Shown: piece by piece, positions 1 through 11,448 of the stretch | Numbering within the stretch: position 1 is the stretch's first letter | Layout: every line of letters begins with the position of its first letter | Origin: Mycoplasma simbae ATCC 49888 | GTDB lineage: Bacteria > Bacillota_I > Bacilli_A > Mycoplasmatales > Metamycoplasmataceae | Length of the DNA: 64,000 bases | Reading direction: 5' to 3' | Assembly: GCF_000702705.1 (NCBI RefSeq) | Contig: NZ_JNJG01000004.1 | Location: 62,001-126,000 of the forward strand | Notes under the pieces: generated by a model | What the model was told of the DNA's origin: nothing | Database searches by the model: none | What the model saw: the letters and a program-made list of their open reading frames with translations, nothing else | Translations under genes and position numbers: made by a program

Positions 1-1667
1 GACAAATTGCAGAGGCTAACGCACAAGCGCAAACTAAAAAAGTTGAATTAAGAGCAACAATTAAGCGTTTAATTGATGGAGCCAAAAATGAAGCTATTAC
101 CCCTGAAATTGCACGCCAATTATTCAAAATTACTGATACAACAGTTGAAATTCCAGCAGCCGTTAAATTTATTCACGCTAACTCATTCAATGATTTTAGC
201 GAATTAACAACGCTAACTTTAAATTCTCACTTAGTAAGCATTGACCAAGGTGCATTTAGTGACACAAAAATCACAGCCGTAACATTGCCAGCAAGCTTAA
301 CAAAACTAAGTGGTTTCGATAGAACTCAAGTTAGCTCACTAGTAATTCCAGCAAATGTTAAAACAGTCGATCACGCATTCAACAACGTTACTACACTTAC
401 AACTTTAACCTTACACGAAGGTCTAACATCAATTAGTGGTTTTGACAACACCAAGATTACTTCTTTAACTTTACCAGCAAGTTTAACCTCTTTAATTGGT
501 TTTAGATACACACCAATTACTACTTTATCATTGCCAGCGGGTTTAACTACATTCAACACTAACTTGCCAAACTTAACTGAACTAACTATTCCAGCTGAAT
601 TTAATATTGATTCAGTAACATCAAACCAATCTTCAACTACTGGAGTTGTAATTTCTAAAGCAGTCTTTCCTAAATTAACTTCAATTTATGTAGCTACACA
701 AGAACAAAAAACTAAATTAGAAGAAAAATTAGGTGGGGAAATTAGAATTGAAAATGAAAGTGAAATCCAGGAAAGTGTGACAACAGGTGAAGCCGCAGTA
801 GCACAAAGACAAAAAGACTTAGAGGTTTATGTAGGATATCTTCAAGATATTGCTCATAAAAATGTGCTTGAAGCATGAGACACACTAACTGAAGATGTAA
901 AAGCTAAATTAATTGAACATGTTGGCACATCAGCAACAGAATCCGATGAAATTAAACAAGCAATCTCAGATGAAATTGAATACTCAATGTCTTGAGCTTC
1001 ATGAAAAAAACTTAATGTATTGGATACTTTAATTGAGAAAGCAAAAGAGTTGATTGGTCATGTCGGTTATAATTTTGAAAACGTTGCCCAAGATACAAAA
1101 CTAACCCAAGAAACAAGAGATAATTTTGCTGCTAAAAACACAGAATACACTTCAAGAATTGATGAATTTAAAGAACTGCTAAAATCAATTGATGACAAGA
1201 AAAAACAATTAAAACAATATGAGGCAGCAGTCGCTTCGGCTGAATACTACTTAGAATACTTGAAATTCCTTTCAGAAAAACGTGTTAAAGACCGTTATTC
1301 AAGCCTAACAAGCGAGCAAAAATCAGCAGTTAAAGAAATTGTTAAACCAACAGCTGAAACTGAATTGGAAACTTGACCAAACGCCACCGATGAACAAGTA
1401 ACAGCAAGAATTGAAGCTTTCTACTTCGCTAACCAATATAACGCTGCTCACAAATTATCTGAAACAGATGCGAAAATTAAAAAACTTACAGCTTTAGTAA
1501 CAGCAGCTGGCTACACCCTTACGCAAGAAAATATTGCACAAGACTCTGAATTAGAAGATAGAGATCAAATCAAAACAGATTTCGACATGGAAAAAGATAA
1601 ATATGAAGCAGCTAAAGGAAATGAATGAAAAACAATAATCAAAGTAAAACAAACAAGTCAAGCCTAA
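1..1667 (+). CDS. Leucine-rich-repeat (BspA/LRR_5-like) surface protein, 5' end outside window
   Basis: The gene is open from the window edge (first full codon at base 3) to TAA at 1665-1667, giving about 554 visible residues. From about residue 45 to 200 there are repeats of roughly 20-23 residues built on a pattern such as TLTLPASLTSLxGF and TLSLPAGL, typical of the LRR_5/BspA-like fold used by mycoplasma surface proteins for adhesion. The rest is charged and helical, probably coiled coil. UGA is used as Trp (876, 993, 1374). The missing N-terminus probably holds a lipoprotein signal, which I infer rather than see. The last 43 nt overlap the next gene in another frame. No catalytic motif is visible. 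Confidence 0.75.
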
Positions 1668-3703
1668 AAAAATTTATATTATCTTCGAGCCTAGCAACAT
1701 CATTTGTTGCTGGCTCTTTCATAGCTGTAAGTTGTAGCAATTTACCTAAAACCACTGAAAAAACACACGTTGAACTGCTTAAATTCAAAGATTTTGATTT
1801 TGAAAATAAATCTGCTGAATACAAAATTGAAGGTGTTAAATTGCAAACCTTTAAAGACAAAAAAACAGATGATTTATATGTAAATATCAATGAATTCTTA
1901 TCAAAATTACACGGTATTTTTGACACTAGTGATTTAAAATACACTAGGTTTGAAGATGGTAAATACTACTATAACCTTGGTGAAAATGTAATGATATTTG
2001 ACGATAAAGACAATAAAGTCTTTATGTCTTCTACAGATGCGTTCCAGATGGTTAAAAAATCTTCAACTACTGATTATTTAAGACATTTAAATTACACAGA
2101 TTTTGAATTAAAACGTTTAAGCAAAGACAAATATGCTGAGTTAAACCTTGGTGCCTACGGCATGTCAATTAAAGCAATTGATGACAACATTTTTATGCCT
2201 TTTTCAATTTTTAACTTGTTATTTTTAAGCCAAAATTATTACAATATTTACTTCAACAATGATAAATTTATAGGAACTACAACCACAGTAAATAAAGACA
2301 TTAGTGCTGAAGAATATAATGCAGTAATGACTAACTCAAGAAATAACACTTCACCAAGCGAAAAAGAAAGAGTAAATAACTATAACTTCATTCGGTTCAT
2401 ATTTGATCATTTCTACGGCTTAAATAAAGCTTTTTTAGCTAAACATAATGCTAGTGATTTTGAACAATATTTTGCTTCAAGAGTGGTCAATAGCCAAGAT
2501 GAAAGTATCCCAGAAGCAGAGCGTACAAAAACGCTTAAAGAGCGCTTACTTTCAACAAATGTGAGTGAATTTACTCACGCTTATGAAGATTTTATTTACC
2601 GTGAGTTAGATGAATTGCACACCTCAATTCAATCAGCTTCATACTTTCACCCTAAAGACTTTAGAGCTCACCCATCTGCTTCGGCTTTAAGTTCTAAAGT
2701 AAATCAATATATCAATTCACTTAATACTTTAAGTCGAATTAGAAGCAGAATTTTGGGTGGCGATAGAGTTAATAACTTTGTCAACTTCTACAACGATATT
2801 GCCATAATTTACCTTGATAAATTCAGCATCGGTACAGATGAACAACTGAAACAAGAAGACGCATTTAAGCACGATACCTTTACTAAAATGGTTAAGGCTA
2901 TGGAACAAATTGAAGAAAGATCTAAAACTGAGCCTGTTAAACGTATCATTTTAGACTTATCTTTAAATGGTGGTGGCTCAATTGCTGCCATGGAAAAAGT
3001 TGCAGCCTTTTTAACTAATAAAGAACAAAAATTATACTTTTACGAAACGGTTAATAAATTATTGGCTTTTAGCAAATATAGAGTAGACGTAAACCAAGAT
3101 GGTATTTATGACGATAAAGACGGCTACCCTGAGTATGAATGAATTATTTTAACAGGTTTAAATACCTTTAGTGCAGCTAACTTATTAACCCATATTGCAA
3201 AAGAAACTAAAACTGCAAAAATAATTGGCAACAAATCTGGTGGAGGAATGTATTCAATCTTGCCATTTGTATTGCCTGATGGCACCAGCTTTGAATTTAG
3301 TTCAAATAATGCTTGAACCTCATGAACTCCTAGCCCAGTTAACACCGAGGCTGATTTACCTTACACACAAGATGGAATTGACGTTGAAATTCAAATCCCT
3401 TATCTAGCTTATTCAAATTACGAAGTTATTGACGCGTATTTAACAAATCCTCAATTAGGAGAACAAAAATACAATAAATGATTGCGTGATATTAAAGTTT
3501 CGGCATGAAATAGTGAAAAAGAAAGAATTAATAAATACTTGCCATTCATTAAAAATACTCGTAAAAAAGCAGAATACGAAAACACATTGGCGCAAAACGC
3601 TATCGATGATAGCGATGATTTAGATCAAATTCAAACAAAAATTGAAAATCTACAAGAATTATTCCGTTTTGTTGAATTTGAATACACTCGTGAAAATAGA
3701 TAA
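1625..3703 (+). CDS. Lipoprotein with S41 (C-terminal processing) peptidase domain
   Basis: 692 aa. A lysine-rich N-terminus, a hydrophobic segment and a lipobox ending AVSC put the lipidated cysteine at residue 37, so the protein should sit on the outer face of the membrane. The C-terminal half matches S41 peptidases: LDLSLNGGGS near residue 445 (substrate/oxyanion region) and NTFSAANL near 515, where the family has its catalytic Ser, followed by GNKSGGGM and the DGIDVEI segment. The long middle region (residues 60-380) is not recognised. AAGGA at 1614-1618 supports the ATG at 1625 inside the end of the upstream gene. UGA Trp codons occur at 3140, 3314, 3323, 3479 and 3506. The substrate is unknown. 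Confidence 0.75.
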
Positions 3704-3731
3704 CAAGTCAGTAATCTGGCTTGTTTTTCAA
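3704..3731 (+). terminator. Rho-independent terminator after S41 lipoprotein gene
   Basis: CAAGTCAG, loop TAAT, CTGGCTTG (one G-U pair), then a T-rich tail. It starts at the base after the stop codon. Confidence 0.75.
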
Positions 3732-3751
3732 TAGAAAAACACTCTTTTTGG

Positions 3752-3757
3752 TATAAT
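3752..3757 (+). promoter_or_regulatory. -10 box of the ABC-F gene
   Basis: TATAAT 25 nt before the ATG, followed by a GGAGG ribosome-binding site at 3773-3777. No clear -35 box. Confidence 0.55.
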
Positions 3758-3782
3758 TGAAAAATATTTATGGAGGTACACA

Positions 3783-5391
<1,609 letters not shown>

Positions 5392-5393
<2 letters not shown>

Positions 5394-5415
5394 TACTGCT
5401 TTGGCAGTATTTTTT
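5392..5415 (+). terminator. Terminator after ABC-F gene
   Basis: AATACTGC, loop TTTG, GCAGTATT, followed by a T run. It overlaps the stop codon. Confidence 0.85.
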
Positions 5416-5420
5416 GTACA

Positions 5421-5442
5421 AAAAAACAACATTGCTGTTGTT
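5421..5442 (-). terminator. Terminator of the minus-strand PH-like unit
   Basis: On the minus strand AACAACA, loop GCAA, TGTTGTT, then a T run. It lies just beyond the stop codon of the remnant at 5442 and faces the ABC-F terminator. Confidence 0.7.
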
Positions 5443-5639
5443 TAGTAAACCATTAATGAATTAATATATTCAACAAATTCATCAGAATTTAATGGATACA
5501 CTATGCCCGGGAATTTAACCGTGCAGCCTGTTCTTTTTGTTATTCAAACTGGCGAGTCTGATCTAGATTTGTCAGTTTTTTCCACTCTAATATAGAGGGT
5601 AATTAAACATATAATTGTTTTGCATATTTTTGGAAAATT
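5442..5639 (-). pseudogene. C-terminal remnant paralogous to the adjacent PH-like membrane protein
   Basis: An open stretch of about 65 codons ends with TAA at 5444-5442. It has no plausible start: the frame is closed by TAA at 5642-5640. Its end (PLNSDEFVEYINSLMVY) resembles the end of the intact upstream gene (HLENALKFADYINKQV), and one UGA falls where Trp is plausible. A short open run starting ATG near 5618 in another frame meets this one at a shift, which supports decay from a complete gene. I read it as the broken second copy of a tandem pair that has kept its terminator. It could also be read by frameshifting, for which there is no evidence. Confidence 0.5.
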
Positions 5640-5683
5640 TTACTTAATTATTATTTTAACGATTTAAAAAAATCGGTATTTCG

Positions 5684-6136
5684 TTAGAGTGTTTCTATTT
5701 GCAGCTCCGATACTTGTTTATTAATATAATCAGCAAATTTTAAGGCGTTCTCTAGATGTAATCTGTATTTTTTACGTGGATTTAACGTATAAATATTTAG
5801 TTGTCTTCAGCCATATGAAACGGTTGCAATGCTAACATCTTCCAGTCTAATGGTGTATCTTTGAAAAGCATTCTGAAATACTATTTCATTATATTGATTA
5901 ACGATTATATCTCCCATAGATATATGATGGATAAATCAGTGAAGCAGTCATAGCATCAAGATTATTTCTATAAAGATAAAAAATACAAAAAAAGGTAATA
6001 GTAATGCATATAGACTTTTTTGAGTAATGCTTCACCCTATCAACAAAATAATGTTTGCAATAACATTGCCAAGTAAAAATAAAAATAAGTTGAAAAAACT
6101 TCAAAATATACGAGATTTAAATACTTTTCCTACCAT
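5684..6136 (-). CDS. Small membrane protein, two TM segments plus a PH-like domain
   Basis: 150 aa, visible only when UGA is read as Trp (four in frame). GGAGAGG lies just before the ATG at 6136. Residues about 12-36 and 42-68 are strongly hydrophobic and form a membrane hairpin. The remaining 80 residues are polar and alternate beta-type segments (GDIIVNQYNEIVFQ, YTIRLEDVSIATVSYG, RKKYRLHLEN) with a C-terminal helix, the layout of bacterial PH-domain membrane proteins. I assign the domain from its pattern only; no catalytic residues are seen. A decayed paralogue follows it. Function unknown. Confidence 0.65.
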
Positions 6137-6249
6137 GTTGCCTCTCCTTAAGATTTATAGATATTTTAATTGTTTAAATTTGAGTTTTTATCGATTTGTA
6201 AAAAAAAAAAACTCCAAAAATATGGAATTGTTATTCATATTTTTGCAAA

Positions 6250-6273
6250 TAAAAATCTCGCGTGTGCGAGATT
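6250..6273 (-). terminator. Terminator of the rplJ-rplL operon
   Basis: On the minus strand AATCTCGC, loop ACAC, GCGAGATT, followed by TTTATTTGC. It lies 20 nt after the rplL stop. Confidence 0.85.
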
Positions 6274-6291
6274 GATTGATTAAGTTATAAA

Positions 6292-6663
6292 TTATTTGAA
6301 TTCAACTGTAGCACCAGCTTCAGTTAGTTTTGCTTTTAGTTCTTCAGCTTCGTTTAGTGAAACGTTTTCTTTAACTGTAGCAGGTAGAGCTGAAACTAGT
6401 TTGTTTGCGTCCATTAAAGCTAAACCTAATGTTTCTTTAACAACTTTAACGATAGCTAGTTTTTTACCGTTGTCAGCTGTAATTACAACATTAACAGAAG
6501 ATTTTTCTTCAGCAGCTTCAGCAGCAGCAGGAGCAGCAGCAACTGCAACAGCTGATGGGTCGATACCGAATTCTTCTTTCATTGCTTCAACTAATTCCAT
6601 AACTTCTTTAATTGACATTTCTTTTAAAGCAGAAATAAATGTGTCTTTTTCTAATTTAGCCAT
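6292..6663 (-). CDS. rplL: 50S ribosomal protein L7/L12
   Basis: 123 aa, the normal length. The N-terminal dimerisation helix (residues 1-32) is followed by an alanine-rich hinge ([17 protein letters not shown], 37-53) and the globular C-terminal domain with [16 protein letters not shown] and the usual ending [10 protein letters not shown]. It forms the flexible stalk that recruits translation factors through L10. Second gene of the rplJ-rplL operon, with a 38-nt spacer holding GAAAGGA before the ATG. No UGA codons. Confidence 0.98.
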   Translation of the reverse strand: MAKLEKDTFISALKEMSIKEVMELVEAMKEEFGIDPSAVAVAAAPAAAEAAEEKSSVNVVITADNGKKLAIVKVVKETLGLALMDANKLVSALPATVKENVSLNEAEELKAKLTEAGATVEFK

Positions 6664-6701
6664 TTTATGTTTTCCTTTCGTTTATAAATAAATTGGATTA
6701 A

Positions 6702-7205
6702 TTATTCACTTTCTTTTTCACTGTAAAGTTTTAAAGAAAGGGATAGTTGTTGTAAAGGTGCGATAAGTGAACGAGCAAGAATTCCAAGTGCTTCTTCGTA
6801 GTTTGGTAAAGTAGCAACTTCAGCAACTCCTTGAGCGTCAAGAACTTTTCCTTCAAAAATACCAGCTTTAAGTACTAATAATTTATTTGTTTTAGCAAAT
6901 TTGCTTAATACTTTAGCTGCTGCTAATTCGTCTTCATTACTGAATGCGTAAATGTTTGGTCCCACTAAGTGGTCACCTAATGATTCAAATTCAGTTCCAA
7001 CTAATGCATATTTGAAGATACGGTTTTTGTAAACAACTAATTCAACACCAGCTTTTTTAGCTTCTTCACGTAGTTCTGTTAATTCTTTAACTGTTAAACC
7101 ACGGTATTCAGCAACAACTAGACCTTTAGAATCAGCAAGTTTTTGAGCAATAACTTTAGCTTGTTCTTTTTTAATTAATTTGAAATTTGATTCTTTAGCT
7201 TGCAT
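6702..7205 (-). CDS. rplJ: 50S ribosomal protein L10
   Basis: 167 aa. It anchors L7/L12 dimers on the ribosome and autoregulates its own operon in other bacteria. The family pattern is visible: KLADSKGLVVAEYRGLTVKE, the VVYKNRIFKYAL segment and the C-terminal helix that binds L7/L12. Start choice: an in-frame ATG lies at 7214, but it abuts the AGGGGG ribosome-binding site. The ATG at 7205 sits 9 nt after it and gives MQAKESNF, so I use 7205. A roughly 115-nt leader precedes it. Confidence 0.95.
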   Translation of the reverse strand: MQAKESNFKLIKKEQAKVIAQKLADSKGLVVAEYRGLTVKELTELREEAKKAGVELVVYKNRIFKYALVGTEFESLGDHLVGPNIYAFSNEDELAAAKVLSKFAKTNKLLVLKAGIFEGKVLDAQGVAEVATLPNYEEALGILARSLIAPLQQLSLSLKLYSEKESE

Positions 7206-7326
7206 AATAAGCATCCCCCTTTCGTAATTAAATTATTGCAATACGAAAATTGAATTTAGACAATGAGTATGGATATACACTCGGTAACAAATTAAGTTGA
7301 AACAGTTACTGTCTTGATGTATTGCT
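7206..7326 (-). promoter_or_regulatory. rplJ 5' leader, possible L10-type autoregulatory region
   Basis: About 115 nt of leader between the TATAAT box and the rplJ start. It contains a short imperfect hairpin at 7265-7282 (GAGTGT...ATACTC on the minus strand, one G-U pair). L10 leaders that bind L10/L7-L12 are common in bacteria; here the length and position fit, but I cannot confirm the fold by eye. Confidence 0.35.
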
Positions 7327-7331
7327 TTGCT

Positions 7332-7337
7332 ATTATA
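7332..7337 (-). promoter_or_regulatory. -10 box of rplJ-rplL
   Basis: TATAAT on the minus strand (plus-strand ATTATA), in the context GGGTTATAATAGC, about 127 nt before the rplJ ATG. No convincing -35 box. Confidence 0.5.
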
Positions 7338-7420
7338 ACCCAAATGAATTAAATATGTATATAAATATTTACTAATATTTTCAATATAAGTGAAGATTTC
7401 AAAAATTCAATGAATGAATT

Positions 7421-7426
7421 TATAAT
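7421..7426 (+). promoter_or_regulatory. -10 box placing the start codon near the transcription start
   Basis: TATAAT, 8 nt, then ATG at 7435. There is no purine-rich ribosome-binding site between, so the mRNA is probably leaderless or nearly so. A weak TTCAAA lies about 17 nt upstream as a possible -35. Confidence 0.5.
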
Positions 7427-7434
7427 AATATTAT

Positions 7435-8358
7435 ATGAAAAATCAATTTATTAAGTTTTGAAATTATATTCAAAACGCTCAATATATCACACTTTGCACT
7501 CATAAAAACCCAGATGGAGATACTATCGGCTCAAGTGTAGCTTTTCAAGAAATTATTAAGTTAAATTGCCCAAACGTAAAAGATGTCAAAATCTCAGGTG
7601 GCGATTGCCCACGTAACTTAGAGTTTTTATTAAAAAGCAAACTTGATTTAGTTGAACAAGATTTCTTTGATATGTCATTGAAAGTAGTAGTTGATACTTC
7701 AACTCAAAAACGTGTTTTTGATCAAAGGGTAGTTGCCAGTGAATCGTTAAAATTTGATCACCACCCCGAAGAGGAAGAATTTATGTTTGGAATTGGAGGA
7801 GATCATTGACCCGCTACTGGTCAGTTATTAACCCAAATGGTGATGGATTTAAATTTAAAGCTAAATCAACAATCGCTGCGGGCTCTGGCCGTTGCAATTA
7901 TTACTGATACAGCCGCTTTTCAAGAGCGTAATATCTCAAACAAAACTTTTGAAGCTATGGCTTATTTAATGACCCAAGGCTTAGAATACAAAAAAGTATT
8001 ACAACAATTAAAGTTGAATAAGGAAGAAAAACAACTGATTTTTGACACAATTAATTCGCTAAAAGTTGAGAAAAATGTTTCCTACATCATCTCTGAAAAA
8101 GTAATTAGCAACGATATTGTGCGCCCTCTTGTCAACCAGTTAATGTCGCTGATTAACACTGAAGTAGGTTTAGTGATACTTAAGCAAAAACAAGGCTTTT
8201 ACCGTTGTTCAATACGCTCAATTGATACTTTTGATGTAAGTTTAATAGCTAATGAATTTGGCGGTGGTGGCCACAAAAATTCATCAGGATTTAATATTGA
8301 TTCATTAGATAAATTAACTCAAATTATTGATTTAATTAACAAAAAAATTCAAGGCTAA
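7435..8358 (+). CDS. DHH/DHHA1 phosphoesterase (NrnA-like nanoRNase / pAp phosphatase)
   Basis: 307 aa. N-terminal DHH motifs: HKNPDGDTIGSS (residues 22-33), VVVDTS near 85, FDHHPE near 105 and ITDTAAF near 157. The DHHA1 signature GGGGHKNSSGF is near 278-288. The family hydrolyses short RNA oligomers and 3'-phosphoadenosine 5'-phosphate and, in some members, cyclic dinucleotides; which substrate dominates here cannot be told. The ORF needs UGA as Trp at residues 9 and 125. No ribosome-binding site is visible. Confidence 0.88.
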
Positions 8359-8371
8359 CTTGAATTTTTGT

Positions 8372-9100
8372 TTACAAATTTAATTTTTTCTCTTGCTCTT
8401 TAATTAAATTATTTAAGTCTTTTAATTCTTTAAAAGTCAATGAACGATATGTTCCTGTTGGCATTTTTTCAACATTAATATTAGCAAAAGAAACTCTTTT
8501 TAGATTAATAACTTTGTGACCAATTGCTTCAAAAAGTTTTTTAACGTGGTGATATGAGCCAACATGCAGGGTAACTAAATATGATTTATTTTCAACTTGA
8601 TCAACAATTTGCTTAGAAATTTTACCATTAACCTCAACACCAGCATTTAGTTTTTTAAACTCATTTAAGGTTAAAGGAGAATCAATTCTAGCACGATATG
8701 TACGTGGAATTTCATATTTAGGGTGAGTTAGTTTATTAACCAAAACCATATCGTTAGTTAAAATTAGAGTTCCAGTGGTATTGTAGTCCAAACGACCTAC
8801 AGGTACAACTTTATAATCATTTGGCACTAAATCCACAACAGTTTGGCGCTTAAATTGATCTTTTACTGTTGAAACAGTTTTGACTGGCTTATTCAAAACA
8901 TAATAAACAAATTTAACATCATTTCACTGAACAAGTTTGCCGTTTACACTCACCGCATCATCGCGAGTAACTTTTTGCCCAAGCGAGGCTAATTGATTAT
9001 TGACTTTGACTTTACCTTTAACAATTAACTCTTCAGCTTCACGACGTGAGCACACACCTTGCTGTGAAAGAAGTTTTTGAATTCTAATTGCTTGATCCAT
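8372..9100 (-). CDS. rluB: RsuA/RluB-family 23S/16S rRNA pseudouridine synthase
   Basis: 242 aa. An N-terminal S4 RNA-binding domain (residues 1-60, with RIQKLLSQQGVCSRREAE) precedes the catalytic domain, which has the RsuA/RluB motif GRLDYNTTGTLILTND with the catalytic Asp near residue 109. It isomerises a uridine in rRNA; RluB (helix 93 of 23S) is the commonest Firmicutes member, so the symbol is a best guess over RsuA/RluE/RluF. AGGAGT before the ATG overlaps the stop of the upstream gene, so translation is probably coupled. Last gene of the sufS-to-rluB run. Confidence 0.88.
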
Positions 9101-9109
9101 AAAATACTC

Positions 9110-10204
9110 CTAATTCATTCATTTTTGATAGATTTTTTCTTGTTCTTGATCAAAAACAACACCTTTATCTTTATTATAATTATAGTTAATTCTAACCACT
9201 TCTTTAAAACCTTGTTCCAAGTTTTCCATGGCCAAAGCACGTAATTTTTGCACGCCATTGAATGCTCTGCCATCGCAAATTTTATCGGCGATAAACAAAA
9301 TTTTATCTAGTTTTGATAATTCTAGTTTCAGTGTTGTATGGCATGAAATAGCTTCAAAAATTTCCTCATCATTGATCATATAAATGTATTTGACTCATAA
9401 ACCGCCACAAACTTGGTGCAATTTATGTTTAGGGAATTTAACTTTATCATAACCTTCTAGCCCCATAAACTGAATAAATTCACGCGAAGCTTCTTCTGTT
9501 AGCTCTTTGCAAATATCATGGAATAGGCCTGCGTAGTATCCTTGATTATAGCTTAGGCCATTAGCTTTGGCTAATTTAGCAGCAAATTCAGCGGCCGCTA
9601 CAGAGTGCTTTGCTCTTAAAGCACTCAACATTGAGTGAACAATTTCCTTAGCATAAAGTCTATTTTGGCCAATGTAAGCATTAACTTTTTCAGGTGTATA
9701 CTCCAACGCACCCATACGAATTTGCGTAGAAGACTCCTCGTAGAATGGGTTATCTAATCTTAAAACATTAAAACGTTTAATGTTAGTTTTATCAATATTT
9801 GTTGAACGTTTAAACACAACAAATTGAGCTTTTTTACTCATTTGTTCAATAAATTCTCATTTATGTAAACTCGGTAATGAATCTGATCCAATAATGAAAA
9901 ACAATTCATCATTTGGGTGTTTATGCGCAAAATAATCAATTGTTTGATACGTGTAGCTTAGTCCACCTTTTTTAGTTTCGTATTCACTGATTTCAAAATT
10001 TGGGCCAAGACCTTCAATAGCTAATTTAAGCATATTAATTCGATCTTGAGCGGGTGCATTTTTTTGTTTCTTTTTGAATGGGTTAGTTGCAGCAGGAATA
10101 AATATCAATTTGTCAAGATTTAATTCTTTATAAGCATACTTTGCAATTTCAACATGACCTTGATGCACAGGATTAAAACTGCCTCCAAATAGTCCTATTT
10201 TCAT
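9110..10204 (-). CDS. nadD: Fused nicotinate-nucleotide adenylyltransferase and HD-domain (YqeK-type) hydrolase
   Basis: 364 aa. The N-terminal half (1-185) is NadD: GGSFNPVHQGH (7-17), FFIIGSDSL near 105 and SSTQIR near 160, the nucleotidyltransferase signatures that bind ATP and NaMN. The C-terminal half is an HD phosphohydrolase of YqeK type: HSVAAAEFA near 203, FHDICKEL near 230 with the HD pair, then H-containing helices and FIADKICDGR. YqeK enzymes split Ap4A into ADP. The same fusion is known in other mycoplasmas (MG240 family). UGA Trp codons occur at the junction (9857) and further on. Its ATG overlaps the stop of the polymerase gene by one base (TAATG). Confidence 0.9.
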
Positions 10205-11448
10205 TAGTTTTTTACCTCCAAGTCAGTATCTAAATAACGCGAATGAATATTATCTTTAATTTCATCTTTAACAAATTCGCTTGCGATTTTTAGTCCTTTT
10301 TTCTTTATTTTGGTATTAATTTTATCAATTAATTGTGTTATTTGATCTTTTTCAATTGTGTTAGTTTGCACATTTGTGTCAAAAAGACTTTGTGGTTTAT
10401 ATGTGTCAAATTCGTTAACCAGGCTGGATAATTTTATACCAATTCCACGGATATATTCATCATTAAATACTTTGTTAAATATTCTGGAACCTATTTCATA
10501 AATTTCTTCTGTGTCGTTAGTAGGGATTTTGATGCTTTGTTGTTTTCTGAATCACGTTTTATCAACAGTGCGCATCGAAAAAGTGATTACATAGCCAAGT
10601 AAGTTTCTGTTTTTAGCTCTTAAAGAAACTTTTTTACACAATTGATACAAAATTTTCAATATTTCTTCACGCTCGTCAATATCAAATGATAAAAAAGTTA
10701 ACTCATTACCGATTGATTTTAGCTCATTGTGTTCATAATTTAATTTATTTGGTCCCTCACCCCTAGCTTGCAAAACGTAGTCTTTAGTTAATGAGCGAAA
10801 AACAGTGTATAAGTAGGGATCATGCACATCTCGAGCGGCTAAGTCGCCAATAGTATTGATGCCAATTGCACGCAACTTTAGAGCAGTTGACTTGCCTATA
10901 CCAAAATATTCTTCAATTTCCAGCGGCCAGATACGTTTTTCTATATCATCTCAAGTTGTGTGTAAAACGCCGTATGGCTTAGCCAAATTAGTTGATAGCT
11001 TTGCTAAAAATTTATTGTGTGAAATGCCTACAGAAATTGGTATTCTGAATTTTTCTCTGATTTGGCGTTGCATTTTGCGCGCTAAAAGTTCTGGGTCTTT
11101 ATTTTTGCACATTTCACTAGCGTCTAATCAGCATTCATCAATTGAGTAAACTTCAATGTTTTTTGTGTATTTTTGAGCAATAAAGTTGAAAATTTTATTG
11201 CTCAAGGTAATATAAAGATTAAAATCTGGCTCAATAAAAATAGTTCTAGGTTCAAGCTCTAGAATTTTGTAATTTGGTCAACCAGATTTAGCCCCCTTAT
11301 TCTTTAACTCATAGCTCACAGAGCAAGCAATTGAACGGCGTAATTTACGTCCGATAGCTATTGGTTTATTGTCGTATTGAGGATTAATTACTCTGTGTGC
11401 ACTGGCAAAATAAGAGTCAAAGTCAATATGAAATATTATTTTATCCAT
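10204..11448 (-). CDS. Y-family DNA polymerase (DinB/UmuC-like)
   Basis: 414 aa. Palm motifs of Y-family translesion polymerases are clear: FHIDFDSYFASA at the N-terminus (first catalytic Asp) and YSIDECWLD near residue 105 (the SIDE motif with Asp-Glu). Thumb and little-finger regions follow (GIGKSTAL near 190, AIGINTIGDLAA). The C-terminus is long and lysine-rich, beyond the usual little finger. It bypasses lesions. UGA is Trp in several places. The start overlaps the end of sufU by 8 nt and the stop overlaps nadD by 1 nt, so it is tightly coupled in the operon. DinB versus UmuC subclass is not certain. Confidence 0.85.

Noticed and set aside
6197-6211. A11-type tract upstream of the PH-like gene as a phase-variation switch
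   Set aside because: It lies between genes, about 60 nt before the start, with no promoter elements whose spacing it would change.
6296-6691. 131-codon open frame on the plus strand
   Set aside because: Exact antisense of rplL, whose family match is beyond doubt.
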